Shown here: positions 35,096-47,285 of the stretch, piece by piece | Layout of the letters: each line of letters opens with the position of its first letter | How positions within the stretch are numbered: position 1 is the first letter of the stretch | DNA from: Euclidia mi | Taxonomy: Eukaryota; Arthropoda; Insecta; Lepidoptera; Erebidae | Direction: 5' to 3' | DNA: 64,000 nucleotides | Assembly (NCBI GenBank): GCA_944739405.2 | Contig: OX123182.2 | Span: forward strand, 41,355,598 to 41,419,597 | Position numbers and translations under genes: made by a program | Notes under the pieces: model-generated | The model's database searches: none | Seen by the model: only the letters and a program-made list of their open reading frames with translations | What the model was told of the DNA's origin: nothing

Positions 35096-35359
35096 CGGTG
35101 AAGAAGCAGTCGACGCTTTCAAGCCAGCCATTTTTAAACACCTACTCTTTAGAGTGGAATAAATGTTATAATAACTGGTTTGAGCGAATGGAAAAGTGTA
35201 TTAAGCTACGTGGTGAATACTTTGAAAAACAATAAAAAGTACTATAAGATTCTAGTTGTGTTTTTTTCTTCAAACGACAAAACTTAAAAGGCATCTCGTA
35301 TAGACGCTGTTTACCATTGGAGCATCACACGAACACGCGAAACATCAGCTTGCTGATGT

Positions 35360-36402
35360 TCAATTCTGACTTACTCTACTTACTCTAGGGGGTTGCGACC
35401 AGACCCCCGAATCCTTTATAACTACACATTAGATGGTCAAGCAATAGCTTGTGTCACCGGCATAAAGGATTTGGGTGTGACCCTCGACCGTGGTCTGATA
35501 TTTGGAGATCATATTGACGCTCTTGCCAAGGAGTCTTATAAACGATTAGGATTCGTTTTGCGTAATGCCCGGGACTTCACGAACCCACAAGTTATTAGGC
35601 TCCTGTACACCACCCTGGTTCAAAGTAAACTAGAGTCTAGTGCCTGTGTCTAGAATCCCTATACTGAGACTCGATATTAACGCTCGAAAAAAATCAAAAA
35701 ACGTTCCTATGGTTCCTATTTAAAAGGTTATACAACACTATCCCTATATGTTCCCTACCAATTACCTTCTTGGGATTTTGGGTTCAATTCCTTAGAGGTA
35801 AGAAGAGGTTTAGATCAGCTTGTGGTGGCTTGCAAGACCCTTCGAGGACAAATGGATTGTCTTGAGCTCCTTAATCAATTCTGTCGACGTCATGTGCCCG
35901 GAAATTATCTCGGACATCGTCAGAACCGTTGACATTATGTTGTTCGCACAGCCGGTATGTCATACTAATGCTAGGGCACAGTACCCTGTATGTCGTACCC
36001 TGACTGTGCTTAACGCGCTCCTCACTGTCAATCCTGCATGGGATGTGTTTTGTTGATGGATGGACAGAAACCATGCGAGTGTGTCTAGAGTTTTGCGAGG
36101 GAAGATATGCAAGGGTGTCCACTGTTCAATGTTAACTGTACGTGTATAGGTTAAGACACAGATAATATAATACTATACAGGTTAAGATATTATTATAGTA
36201 ACATCAGTGTTCAAAATCTTTGTTTTGCAACCATGTTTCTATACAATGTTTATCTGCATGACTGTTTAGTTTATTATTTATTTTAACGTTAGTGATTTTT
36301 ATATAATGTACCTATTCATTTTTATGTAATGTAAAATGTTAATTAATGTACTTAATTGGTTGTATCGCCGTTTTAATTAACTATAAATAAAAATAAAATA
36401 AA
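35360..36402 (+). pseudogene. LINE reverse transcriptase thumb relic (jockey/R1-like)
   Basis: Frame 35390-35653 reads LYNYTLDGQAIACVTGIKDL, then GVTLDRGLIFGDHI and YKRLGFVLRNARDF..LLYTTLVQSKLE. This is the region after the YxDD box in jockey-group LINEs. The next about 400 bases continue in broken frames (KRLYNTIPICSLP..). An AT-rich 3' UTR ends in TAAATAAAAATAAAATAAA near 36402. The catalytic part is missing. Confidence 0.75.
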
Positions 36403-36485
36403 TTGAGCTGTAAGGCAAAATTCTAAGCCATGTACTTAAATACATAATAAGGGATGGCGGCAGCTACGACCCTTTATTTTTGTAC

Positions 36486-36610
36486 TTCGACCATTCCTGT
36501 CCGACCCTGTGAGAATTTCGGGAAATCCCCCGTTACTGCAGCTGCTCTTCGCTCTGCAAGGAAGAAACACATGTTTCAGCTTCTTGCGCCTAGTAGTTTC
36601 GCTGTGCGTT
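36486..36610 (-). mobile_element. Helitron fragment, fourth family
   Basis: GTGAGAATTTCGGGAAATCC and CAGCTTCTTGCGCCTAGTAG match the complement of the element at 37146 in part. A weaker piece with AGCTTCTTGCGCC lies at 33290-33390. Confidence 0.5.
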
Positions 36611-37145
36611 GCCTGCAGGCCAATTCTCGCATTTTATATGACATTGAAATTATATTTTGAATTGACTCAGAAGCGGTATTCTGATAACCTAATATCATTA
36701 TCGTATAATTAGAAATAAACAGTTCGTCGTTGACATATATGTTTTGACACTTTGTTTGAATTACGATTTCGTTACAATTTCATTCAAATATCAGATAATT
36801 TAGAAGAATACGCTTTTGTGTGACGTAAGTATGACACTGGCATTATATCGAAACTGTATTTATTTCGGAGAATTGGGCCCCTGTTAGTCAGACAAGAACG
36901 CAAGCATTTTTTATACATATATATTGCTTATATATCCTAATCAAACAATGATATAAATACTTCTATTATAATAACGCAGCCTATTTGTTCGGTGATTGAA
37001 GGTTGTCTAATTTGCTTATGACAACAACCTTGCGGTAGATCAACAATCGACCGATCATCACTGAACTATGAACTCGAAGGTTCTAGTGATTATGAACTGG
37101 AAAAATATTTACATTTACCTGTTGCTTTAACTTATTAATTACTTA

Positions 37146-37346
37146 TCTTTATATTCCTTGCGTTACTTACTGACTGACAGACAAGCTACAGCCGAAACTA
37201 TTGGGCGCAGGAAGCTGAAATTTGGCATGTATGTTCCTTGGGGACCGTAGGGGTGCACTAAGAAGGCATTTCCCGAAATTCTCAAGGGATCGGCCAAAAC
37301 GGGAAAATTAAAAACAAATGCAGGCGTAGCTGCTGGCTTCCTCTAG
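37146..37346 (+). mobile_element. short Helitron, fourth family
   Basis: It begins TCTTTATATTCCTTGCG after A (37145) and ends GCTTCCTCTAG before T. Diagnostic blocks are AGCTGAAATTTGGCATGTA and CCCGAAATTCTCAAGGGA. Related pieces are at 28680-29066 and 36486-36610. Confidence 0.65.
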
Positions 37347-37862
37347 TTACTAGATAAATTTTCCCGTAACGACTATATGATATATTATCCATGTCATCTT
37401 GGTGTATAATATGTATGTTTTCCATCGCTAATAGTGATTGCTTCTTGCACTTAATTGATGTTTATTGATCACAAACATCAATGTATCATCTATGTTAATG
37501 GATAGTCATAAACATATCATGGTGTTTTAAATATAACAATTTATTGCCTTAATAAGTAACGTGCCATACATTTTAATATTTTATCTCACTTTTTTACCTG
37601 TGGCCTAAAAATAGCATAACGAATAGGTCTTATGTCACGGTACCTAACCGACGACAACGCGGGCGAAGCCGTAGGCACAAGATAGTGTATTATAAGGATC
37701 GAGATATCCATTAGACTATGTTTTAAATAATTGCTATAAAGGTATTGAATGTAAACGCCGCATGTTATTGTTTAAACTGAGAGAGAAAAATATTCGAGTC
37801 ATTGCCATCGTTTGGCAAGTGCATACAGATAAATAAATACACATAGATAATTTATATATTTA

Positions 37863-37972
37863 TTTTATTTATTTATAGACTCACGCCTGTATCCCCGATG
37901 GGGTAGGCAGAGGCGTAATATTACACCCATATTTCGCCATGAATTTTTTAGGTCTCACGTAATAGAGGGTAA
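37863..37972 (-). mobile_element. SINE 3' half
   Basis: Tail and part of the body of the tRNA-derived SINE on the minus strand; truncated at GTAATAGAGGG. Confidence 0.75.
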
Positions 37973-39403
37973 TTTATACACACAATAAACTAATTTTGTT
38001 TTGGCTAGTGTGTCTATACAATCATGTCGCATCAAAGAAATATATATCTACAGATGTACGTGTGTCCAATGCGTTTTTTGGCTCCCGTATTGATTAATAA
38101 TATAATTTATGTAGAAAGGCAAAATGAGAACGTAAAACTGATTAAAGCTAATCTTTATAAAATTTAAGCTTAGTTCTGAACTAGATCTCTAAGTATGACA
38201 ACACAGCGTGATCTTAACATGAGGACTGTAAAGTATTAAAATTAAAAAGAGTAATTAATTACTGCCAATTTCCGTGTTGTTTACGACGAAAACATTAATT
38301 TCTATTTGCCATGAGTACACTTCGCATGAAATAATCAATAATTTTTCTAACTGGCGCTTCTCAAAATAAAAATTTTCTTTTTCAAAAGAGAATTGACAAA
38401 GTAACTTTACATACTGCTAGATGTATCACAAGTAGAACTATGCGATTCATTCAAAACTATGGCGTGTCTAATGTAATCAAAATAATCTCAGTAAATATGT
38501 TTCTTTCCGGACAATTTGGTACGCGCTAGCGACAGCCTACTACTACGGTATAATTTAATTCTGCAAACTGAACACGTTATAGCAATAAAGTGGAGTAGTT
38601 TCAGCAGGTGTTCCATAATGTTCCCAATGCTCAGACCCTTGTCTAACCTTAATAAAATTGTAGGCAATACGACGCATCGCGTTGGAACGACAAATGAATA
38701 TCGTTTGGATTCCCTGCTATTTGTAATGTCTGTTTGTTTCCATTTTGAATATATTTCAACTAACAAATACAAGCACTACTTTTGTGTGTGTTTTCTACTG
38801 TATTTTTTGTGTTTTCAAGTTATACGTCGCCTATAATAATTCCTTGATTTATTTCACTAATTAATATAAAATAATTATTTAGTGGTATATTGCGCTTTTG
38901 CAATATCTGTAAATTGTAAAAGTGTTTGTTCACTGTTAATGCTTACATGGAAACAGTATTAAATTGTTTTGTAAATTATAGCGCAATTGATTGTATTTTT
39001 ATACTGATACTATATTTGTAATGTAAACCTGAGCTCCTTGTCAACAACCTTGCGAACATTAACAGGATTCCACAGCGACATCAAGTTAACGCTTGAAGCA
39101 CGAACTCGGTGCAAATAAAAATTACAAACAACATAATATGATAAACACGTTTATTCATAGTCACACAGCCGCGTCCACTCAACAACCATACAGTATTAGT
39201 TACAATTATATTATACAGTTCACCTTAAATCTTAAACTAGGTCTACCAAACACAACATACTTATTATATCTGTTTACACAACTCAATTCACTACTCATTC
39301 GGAACGACTTGAATGATATGTGAGTAATTAATCGCAGACATAGTGTTACAGAATTATAAATAAATACAGTGCTGAGATGCACCTTATACAAGTAGCTGGA
39401 ATG
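37973..39403. other. spacer 3' of the yellow-family gene
   Basis: AT-rich, no element recognised. Overlapping open frames on both strands at 38488-38836 have no family resemblance. Confidence 0.45.
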
Positions 39404-39409
39404 TTTATT
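39404..39409 (-). terminator. candidate poly(A) signal of the yellow-family gene
   Basis: AATAAA on the minus strand, about 315 bases after the stop codon, is the first such hexamer I noticed downstream. AT-rich DNA makes chance occurrence likely; another lies near 39150. Confidence 0.3.
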
Positions 39410-39724
39410 GTTGAGCCGAGCCACGGCGTTTGGCAACATGTCCTCGACCTTTCGACTCGCACCGACATGACTCGTCTTCGGCACGACCCCTCAGAAAGGT
39501 CGCCGATGATTCTGTGGTATTCTATACCTATGTCAAATATCTATCCTAGAGTAATAATTATACAAAGCGTTTTACATGCGTGTTATCACTGGATAGACCG
39601 TGAGGTCAAGGTAACTTAAATATTTTTTGGTAATGTTACGCATCAGTCCGAGCGTCGCATAATAACAAGCACTTGTATTCACGATCGCGGTCGTGCGGGA
39701 CCGCGACTGAACCAGTGGACGAGA

Positions 39725-41068
39725 CTAGGCCAGCAGGTGAGCGAGGACCAGCAGCACCAGCGAGGTAGCCATCGTGTGCACCGGCGCCGCGTTCTGCGGG
39801 TCTATCGTCGGCTCAGTTAGATCCTCACCGAACACGTAACTCTTCGAACCAGTATGAGACTTCAGGATCCTGTAGTTCACTTCATTTATATTGACCTGAT
39901 TTTTTACGAAGTTGTACAATCTGTTTATAATCACGTACACGTTTCCTTTATTATCGAAAGTGAATCTGTCCACCCACTGAATGTAATTAGGGTCCCGCGC
40001 GATAGTACGTTGACCTACGCGGAAGTCGAGTGTTGTGTTCCACTCTGCGATGGTCGAGTTACCAATCAAACCGTAGAAGAGAAGTCCGTTAGAGTCCATC
40101 TTCATGCCATCAGTCTGCGACGCTTTGGTTCCCAGATCCACAACGTAGGGACGTAAACCACCTTCTCCGTTCTGTGCTAATGATTCGTTAAGGAGCACTG
40201 ACACGTTGATACTGTACAAGTGGAAACTAGACAGTGGACAGTAATACAGTTTTCTGTCAACTTTACCATCTTCTGTTCGGAATTGAGGTCCGAGGGCAAT
40301 ACCATCGATATTCACGGGCAGGTTGACAGTGGTGCCATTGATGCGGAAAAATGTGGCCTCGGGTACTGACGACATCGATACGGTATCGCGCACTTTCCAT
40401 GATTTTTTGTCACTGCGTCTAAAAACTATAATGCCGGGATCCACAGCACTATTGTCCGTGATGTACGCGTAATCACCGTCCCGATTGTCCACCACAAGGT
40501 CGTTCAAGTAAGTAGTGTTATGATTTACTACATCATCCGGGAACGGTATCCTTTCCATCTCATTTTTGCCGCTCTTCAAGTCAATAAGCACAAGGGAGGG
40601 AGGACATTTGGGATCCGGATTTTGCGTTAATGTGCCCACTCTTCCGTTATCCAGAATCCACATAACACCATTCTTATCAATTTCAATGTTTTGAACGAAT
40701 TGCAGCGCGTTGCAGTCGCCGACAGCATTCTGTTCCCAACTAGGGAACGGTCGAAGCTTCGGTGCCGTGTCCACCGGGCTTACGGGGATGGTCGCCAGCG
40801 TCGCAGGTACGCCGCTCAACATCCTCGGCAGCGTCAGGAACAAATCGTCTTGGTAGAAGTTTATGCCAGAGATTAGAACGTTTTGGGGGATGTATTGGCT
40901 CGTATTGAGGGCTGCGTCCCGGTCTTCCGGGGATTTCCAATCGAAATCGATAGCGTTCCATTCGTATATAACTCGAAACTGTTCGCGCTTAGGTGTTGGT
41001 GGTCGCGGGAGGGTTTCGTTTTGCGCGGCCGCGGCGGCGACGGCGGCGAGAAGCACCAGAGTTAACAT
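39725..41068 (-). CDS. yellow/MRJP-family secreted protein, single exon
   Basis: This reads as a 447-residue protein of the Yellow/major royal jelly family, whose insect members are mostly secreted and act in cuticle pigmentation or eggshell and reproductive roles. Residues 1-15 are a classic signal peptide (MLTLVLLAAVAAAAA), followed by the family opening FRVIYEWNAIDFDW (31-44). Further on come a GDCNALQFVQNIEID block, the DNGRVG turn, NIDGIALGP and a TDGMKMDSNGLLFYG block. These span the whole MRJP fold, so the gene appears complete and without introns. Several N-x-S/T sites suggest glycosylation. The last 15 residues are strongly hydrophobic after a small-residue stretch, which could be a GPI-attachment signal or membrane tail. 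The reading frame stays open upstream to 41242, but only from a TTG. ATGs lie at 41140 and 41068, and I prefer 41068 because it gives a clean signal peptide and has A at -3. The paralogue (yellow-c, -d, -e, -x and so on) cannot be assigned by eye. Confidence 0.93.
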   Translation of the reverse strand: MLTLVLLAAVAAAAAQNETLPRPPTPKREQFRVIYEWNAIDFDWKSPEDRDAALNTSQYIPQNVLISGINFYQDDLFLTLPRMLSGVPATLATIPVSPVDTAPKLRPFPSWEQNAVGDCNALQFVQNIEIDKNGVMWILDNGRVGTLTQNPDPKCPPSLVLIDLKSGKNEMERIPFPDDVVNHNTTYLNDLVVDNRDGDYAYITDNSAVDPGIIVFRRSDKKSWKVRDTVSMSSVPEATFFRINGTTVNLPVNIDGIALGPQFRTEDGKVDRKLYYCPLSSFHLYSINVSVLLNESLAQNGEGGLRPYVVDLGTKASQTDGMKMDSNGLLFYGLIGNSTIAEWNTTLDFRVGQRTIARDPNYIQWVDRFTFDNKGNVYVIINRLYNFVKNQVNINEVNYRILKSHTGSKSYVFGEDLTEPTIDPQNAAPVHTMATSLVLLVLAHLLA

Positions 41069-41303
41069 CGTCGGTGGGAGCGCGGCGTGGAGCGTGCGAC
41101 ACGGACGGCGCGGACGATTCGACTGACGCCGGAGCAACATTGCCGCCGCGACTTGTGCTTGAGTTACGCGCGTGACCACAGTGCGACGACTCACGTCACC
41201 GTCTTCGTAACTTACAAAACAATCAACCCTGAATGCAAACAAAATGTATTAAGTGGACGATATAAACAATAGCACGCGACATATTTATATTTGCATGTTT
41301 ACT

Positions 41304-41315
41304 GTATTTATAAAG
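41304..41315 (-). promoter_or_regulatory. candidate TATA box of the yellow-family gene
   Basis: On the minus strand CTTTATAAATAC lies about 240 bases upstream of the preferred start codon. It would place transcription initiation near 41280. A GTAAGT at 41215-41210 could be a 5'-UTR splice donor, but no good acceptor is seen before the start codon. Both are inference. Confidence 0.3.
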
Positions 41316-42259
41316 AGTTGCATGTGGAGTCGCGCGGTTAGGGAGCGTCAAGGTCGCGATCTCACCCCCGGCTAGACGGAGGGTCCATCCGACTACTGTT
41401 TGAATATACGTGTGTTGGTAACGGTTCAGACAATCGATTCCGTCTCACACATAGCTGTAGCCGCTGTAATTGTTGAGTAGAGTTCGTTCAAGTTCGTTCA
41501 ACTGACAAATTTAAAAACGCATCTTAACGGGAAATGTGATTACTGTTCGCCGAGCTTGACCTTGCCTCCATTTCTGATAATATCGCAGTCGATTATTTTG
41601 TAAACAAAAATGAAATTGTAGGTTAATATGTGACGATGAAATAGTGAATATAAAATTCATGAATTATTTATTATCGCATTTTGATATGCTTACGAATATT
41701 AAAGTGGTTTTTGTGTTCTTATTTTCAATTGATATGGAAATAGGACGAAAATATTCGACTAGATTAAATACTTATAGTAGATTAACTAACAAGTGTATCT
41801 GGTTGATTTTGATAAGTTGGTTACAATGTGCTAAAGTGTTATCGGTGGAGCAGATAAAGAGTATGTACCTATCTATATATTTTTTGCGTGTTTACAGACA
41901 GGGACATAAACAACCAGCAATGTTAATTATGTCAAGTAAGCGTAGTTAAATACTTCGATGGGTTTGTAGAAATTATGTACTCAGTTGCCAGTTATAAATA
42001 GTCGGCATCAAAGGAAATGTAGAAATACCTAAGTCATTCTTACCATATAAACATAAATGTATAGATATTTTTGTATATAATTTTCATTTTTAATTTAAAT
42101 AATGTCTGAAAAAAATAATTGAGTTACCTATAAGTTAGTACACTAGGTAATTAAATGTTATTCACATAATTAAACTGTTGAAATAAAACTACTTACAAAT
42201 TATTGTGTCTAGACTGTAGCGATAGCATGATTTTAAAACATTTAGGTTAAGTAGGTATT
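41316..42259. other. region upstream of the yellow-family gene
   Basis: Holds a direct repeat AAGTTCGTTC (41487 region) and is otherwise AT-rich. Regulatory sites cannot be named from sequence alone. Confidence 0.4.
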
Positions 42260-42269
42260 GTTTCTAAAG

Positions 42270-42367
42270 CGACTGGCCGAACATAGCACAGGACAGGGAT
42301 GCATGGCGGTCCAAGGGAGAGGCCTGTGCCCAGCAGTGGGACACATTTATAGGCTGATTAAAAAAAC
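42270..42367 (+). mobile_element. 5'-truncated LINE tail with 10-bp TSD
   Basis: It carries the common LINE tail GAGAGGCCTGTGCCCAGCAG. GTTTCTAAAG repeats at 42260-42269 and 42368-42377. Confidence 0.75.
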
Positions 42368-42541
42368 GTTTCTAAAGAAGTAATGATAATTGGAGAACCA
42401 TCTATAAATATAATTTAATGATTCAAAAATTGATACAAACAATATGAAGTCCTCGTGTACAAGGATTCTGAAATTGAATCATCCTCCTAGCGTTATCCTA
42501 TTTGAAACAGAGGTCCGCTTACTAGGCTCTCCGGATTTGAC

Positions 42542-43444
42542 ACAATAGTTATTTGTGCAACAAGAGTGCAAAGTTGTTTTTTGTTTCGAGTGCTGATTTT
42601 AAGTCCCGAGCAAGCGAAGGATTCTATGATGACTCGCTACGCTCGTGAATCAAAGTTAGAATCCTGAGCGTGGTGAGGGACTCAACAGCACGAGATACAA
42701 AAAACTTTGCTCTCGTGTAGCACACATAGCTTTTCACCACAGCAGTGAGAACACGTATTACTTAGGAGACAAAGAAATGAACAGGAATAGATTGAATTCT
42801 GCATAATCACTTGTTGATTTAACACTTCTGGTGTTAAAGTACAGTCATCATCGCTAGTTTCAGTCATCTTTTTAGATTATTTTTTATATGAATACCTATA
42901 ATTTTAACACGTTACGCTATACCTAATGTATCAGCATCGGCGAAATTTTTATTCCCGCTACTTTTTTAAATCGCGTTTTAATACCGCGTCCCTGATGTTT
43001 ATTTTTCAAATGTATCATTGTCGTAATTCTAAATAAAAATATATTGGTTAAATACTAATTTTATACTATTAATTAGACTTATTTTTATTATAATCCAATA
43101 ATAAATTAAACATGTAAACAATAACATATAAAAAAAAGTAATTTCTATAATACAAATATCTTTTTTTTTTGCGTTGCCGTAGGTGTTTTCTTTGAGGTCG
43201 AATTCCAAAATCGAATTTCGAATTCGAAGGGGTTTGTTTTTCACTCACTTTTTATATGCATGTGAAAGAGACAGAGCACAGTAAAATTCGAATGTTTCAA
43301 ATTTGTGGCTGAACAATGTCAATTCGTGGCACTGAAGATTGAAAAATTAAAAAGCTACTTTGCCTCACGCTCGAATCAAAATCGCGTTTTGTTCACTGTT
43401 GTCTCGCAGCAAAAGCGGCATGTTTGAGCTGCTGTGGTGAAAAA
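42542..43444 (-). mobile_element. foldback element with 61-codon ORF, copy 2 (inverted)
   Basis: Complement of the element at 11691-12579 along its whole length, with both ends the same. Its palindrome loop (CGAGCGTAGCGAG in element orientation) is inverted relative to copy 1. Confidence 0.82.
42682..42867 (-). CDS. 61-residue ORF of the foldback element, copy 2
   Basis: It begins MTETSDDDCTLTPEVLNQQV. Substitutions against copy 1 include S2T, E15V, M38T, G42C and S43G, with no stop or frameshift over 61 codons. Confidence 0.4.
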   Translation of the reverse strand: MTETSDDDCTLTPEVLNQQVIMQNSIYSCSFLCLLSNTCSHCCGEKLCVLHESKVFCISCC

Positions 43445-45319
43445 TCTTTTCTCCCACAGAGCGACAGCCTGTCTGACCCCAAGGGCATAGCGAGAGCCTG
43501 AAATTGACTACTTCAAAAATGTTACACAGCAAATGTTAACATTCACTACCTAATTGTATATGAACTTAAATCAACAAAGTAGATAGGCAGTCAGTACCTA
43601 AATACGTTGGTATTTCTTTTAAATGGCAAGGATTACTAGTAAGTAAGTGATTTTTTATGTTGCTAGCAACATTCTTGTTTCCTGCATTACACGCACATTC
43701 GCTAAACATTTTAAGAACAAATAAAATCCATTTCCTATTTCCATTGTTTTTGAGTTACGATATAATCGGCAATTAAGGTGCGCAAGTTCAATGTCTTAGC
43801 CATTGTGCCATTAGCTGTACAATGGTCTGTGTTATGGCGAGTGAACTTGCCATCCTTGTAGAGTTTATTGGTTTGATTCCCAGTGAATGCAGTAGTTTAG
43901 AAATTTGTTTTAATAAATGATAACAATATAGATGATAAAATTCACGCTTAATTTGTAATATGCCTTCGCTTAGGTATAGTTTTATTTTGTCTAAATATGG
44001 ACATGCCGAGATTCCTGAGCCTTTGATAAGTACATCTACATAAATAGAAAATCAGAATATGGGGTGGTCTATTTATTGGGCGCTATTTGAATTCATAACA
44101 AAACAAAAGACAAAATGGTCAATTTTATTGGTCATGAGGTCTTCGTCGCATCGTCGCTCAGCGAATCATGAAGACGTCGACATGCCTTTACGATTTAGCT
44201 CATCATCTCTCTACGTTATACAAAGTGTCGACAATTCGACATGGACAACAAAGTTGAAAAAAAAACAGCAAAACTCCGAGTCTACTTGTTCTACTGTTTG
44301 TTTTTGTTGTATAAACATAATGTTTGTAAAAAAACAGTATAAAAATCACTAATACTCATAATAAAAAAAAACAAAAAGAAACTAACAAAAAGAAAATAGT
44401 TTGAGCCTATTCGAATATGAACTATTTTATTGAGGCGACATGATCACTGAGTGATCAAGCCTCTTTAAATAAAGAAAAAAAAAAAAAAAAACTATTTTAT
44501 TAGAGGCCAGTGACATTGATAATGATTATTCGCAGGGGTCTTAGTTTATCGGCGTCCATATAAGGTTGTATATGATTGATCGCTGTTGGACGACACGGTT
44601 TTGCACTTGGCCGCGTTCGCTGTCAACGCTCTGAGATCTTGATACCGTTTCAATTCACTTTCGACGTAAGTGAAAATGTATGAATGATCAGCTGCTTACA
44701 TGCATAAGTAAGTAGTTGATATTTGTTCTTAGGTAGCTTTCGCTTGGATGAAAGGTTTTGTGGGAGGCTTGATATATAATTTTATTATTTTCCTTTGTAT
44801 CGACGGCAAAATATACGTATTTTTTTACTTTACGCAAACCTAGTCGGCTTAGGTCTCGTATCAGTCGTATCATTCGCGGCTCTGTTGTTTATATCTTCTG
44901 CATTATTTAAATTCAGAAGACTGCTAGCTGATAATAGTTGGTTAGAGAAACCGCGCAATGATTTTTACCAACTCCTCTTCCGATTTCTTACGATTGCCAG
45001 ATCAAGCTTAGATAGTCAAATTAATACACACATTTTGTGTTTGTCATCCAGCTGTATTGCTGTTGTAAAATGCTGTCCATAACCACATAAAAATTTGGTC
45101 TATCGTGTTACGTTACTAAAGCTGATCAGTACTACAGACAGAAGTCTAAGAGCTCATGTTCTCTCGTAACGTAACCTAATACCTACTTGGAAAATCCGCC
45201 AGCGTGATTTCTGTAATCTTTGCCGTAACAGAAAGAGCCTTTAGCTTCGGCTCCTTTTCATTGCTTTATGTGTTGGTATAATATGTACAAATTCATATAA
45301 TCAACTAACTTTGGCTTTT
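43445..45319. other. spacer
   Basis: Contains the A-run at 44474. Open frames 44059-44352 and 44795-45082 show no recognisable domain. Confidence 0.4.
44474..44491 (+). repeat. A-run (18 bases)
   Basis: A long A-run after TTTAAATAAAG may be the tail of a processed or retroposed sequence ending at 44473. The source was not identified. Confidence 0.5.
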
Positions 45320-45470
45320 GCAGAAAGACAAGTCCCGCACTACGAACAGATCCTGGGTCGCGGGAGACTTCATAAATATGCAATCCACGGACGCAAAGGT
45401 ACACCCAGTCTCGAAACAGCCATTATGGATCACATACAGATTACACACAGTTGTCGTAGAAAAGTTATCT
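45320..45470 (-). mobile_element. second-family SINE, body only
   Basis: It shares GGATCACATACAGATTACAC and the GACTTCATAAATATGCAATC body with the copy at 27925. The tRNA head is missing. Confidence 0.55.
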
Positions 45471-45852
45471 GCATTCATTGATGACTGTTTAACTTAAAAC
45501 CTAGAATCACCAAGCAACCAGTTATAATAAAAATCGATTAAGAAAATAAGCTACAGCATTTTCAGAAAACACTAGACTAGGTGATTGCCTGATCGGGTGT
45601 GTAGAGTAAATCCATTAACAATTTTGTTGCGTCCTAGCTAGCTTGTACAAGTTGTTTCCAAAACAGAATGTATATTTTAACAACTATAATGATTATAACA
45701 TTAAACAAGTCACAATAAATTTGACAGTTGTTAATAAAATAATAAGGCAAGCTAAAGAACACACTTCGTGTGTATATGTCAGTATTGACGTTTTAAACAG
45801 CGGGATAGTTTTTGGACATAGCGAATAATATTGCTCTATGTGAAAATAGGCT

Positions 45853-46142
45853 AGTTGACAAAAAAAAATTATAAGTCCATCCTTTAGATTATTCAAAAAT
45901 AAGCGATACGTATTTTTTTATTTGTAAATTAAACCAAAAGTGACCAAGATATAGCTCATTAAAGTTACGTATAACGTCACGCCGCGCCGTGCTGCATTTT
46001 TTCGCACTAGATGACGTCACATGTAACTTTAATGGGCTATATCTTTGTTATTTTTTATTTAATCGAAAAAAGAAAAAATACGTGTCCAATATTTTTTTAT
46101 AATCTAAAATACGGACTAAATAAAATGTAATTATTTTGACCC
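45853..46142. mobile_element. AT-rich foldback MITE
   Basis: The arms share AAGATATAGC(T/C)CATTAAAGTTAC and a longer AT-rich part including TAGTCC..TTTAGATTAT. The centre is a CpG-rich CGCCGCGCCGTGC. Ends are approximate. Confidence 0.6.
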
Positions 46143-46599
46143 TGGAAACTACCCTATTCAAGTAAAGTAAGTAAGTCTTAGGCAACTCATCGCTAATCTA
46201 TTTTTAGAATAATTTTGTGAGCTGAATATTTTATATACTTGATAGATGTCTATGTTCTATTGTGCGTAATCATCATTCGGTAACCAAACTTTCTTATAAT
46301 GATAATTGACCTCGTTTATACTGATAGTTCGCCTGCGGTTTCGCCCGCGTGGGTGACCGACGGTAACCGACATTATAGAGATTAAAGATTAAGAATACTC
46401 TGATACATAAGTTACGTTACTGCAAAGTTTCATCAAAAATCGTTCAGCAGTTTTTGCGTGGAGGAATAGGTAACCAATATCCATACATCCATCCTCACAG
46501 ATTAAGTTAGTTTCGCTGTCTTGGTTGAACTATATTTGTATTAATTTAATTTGTATAAATCTCCAGTACGGTATTGGTTTCTTCTTGAGGTAATTATGT

Positions 46600-46690
46600 G
46601 AGGAATAGTCATAATCATTGCAAGTGGCGGTCTGTAGTCTCTGCCTACACTTTCGGGACACAGGTGTGAGTTCATGTATATTTGTACCTA
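46600..46690 (+). mobile_element. SINE tail fragment, same body as 2725
   Basis: ATTGCAAGTGGCGGTCTGTA leads to CTGCCTACACTTTCGGGACA and GTGTGAGTTCATGTAT. Confidence 0.55.
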
Positions 46691-46741
46691 TTGATCTTCC
46701 TCCTACCTATTATCATCTATAAAATATCTATACCAATCTGT

Positions 46742-46895
46742 CCTAATATGAAGTCTTCTTATAAAGCTTAAGAGTTTGTTTGTTTGGTTGAACGCGCTAA
46801 TATCAGGAATAACTGTTTCAATTTGCGATATTATTTTTGCGTTGGATGGCCCATTTATCGAAGAAGGCTATAATGCTACAATAACATCGAGTCAT
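46742..46895 (+). mobile_element. Helitron fragment, second family, 3' truncated
   Basis: It has AGAGTTTGTTTGTTTGGTTG, AACGCGCTAATATCAGGA and GGCCCATTTATCGAAGAAGG like the copies at 15249, but lacks the CTAG end. Confidence 0.65.
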
Positions 46896-47154
46896 CGACC
46901 TGTGCCACTTATCTATTAGGATAGCAAAAGAAGTTTATAGATCTATATTAAATACTCTCGAACAATAATTTTGGATTCGATGACTGTCGACCAACTCCAA
47001 TTCACTCTCCTCCCCTCTGACACAGCGTGTGCCTAGTGGTTATTATTACTTTTAATTGTATTTCGGATGTAGGTACTGAAGGACTGGCGGATACTGGATA
47101 GAGCTAAATTGTAACACCGTATTTTAAGAGGCTTAGATTGGTTTTCAAATAATT

Positions 47155-47285
47155 TGGTGTAGTGGTAAAATGGTGTGGCTATGCGCCGTATGCCGTGAGT
47201 TCAATTCCCTGACGAGACGACACTTTTTTAACGTTAAATGTTACGACGTCAGGTTGTGTCCATTGCTTTATTATTTGTAAAATCA
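47155..47285 (+). mobile_element. tRNA-like SINE head, second family
   Basis: TTGGTGTAGTGGTAAAATGG and GAGTTCAATTCCCTGACGAG give degenerate A- and B-boxes. It is not a functional tRNA gene, as no proper anticodon arm can be folded by eye. Confidence 0.5.

Noticed and set aside
39725..41242. 505-residue version of the yellow-family protein starting at 41242
   Set aside because: The codon at 41242 is TTG and the extension precedes a clean signal peptide; the ATG at 41068 is better.
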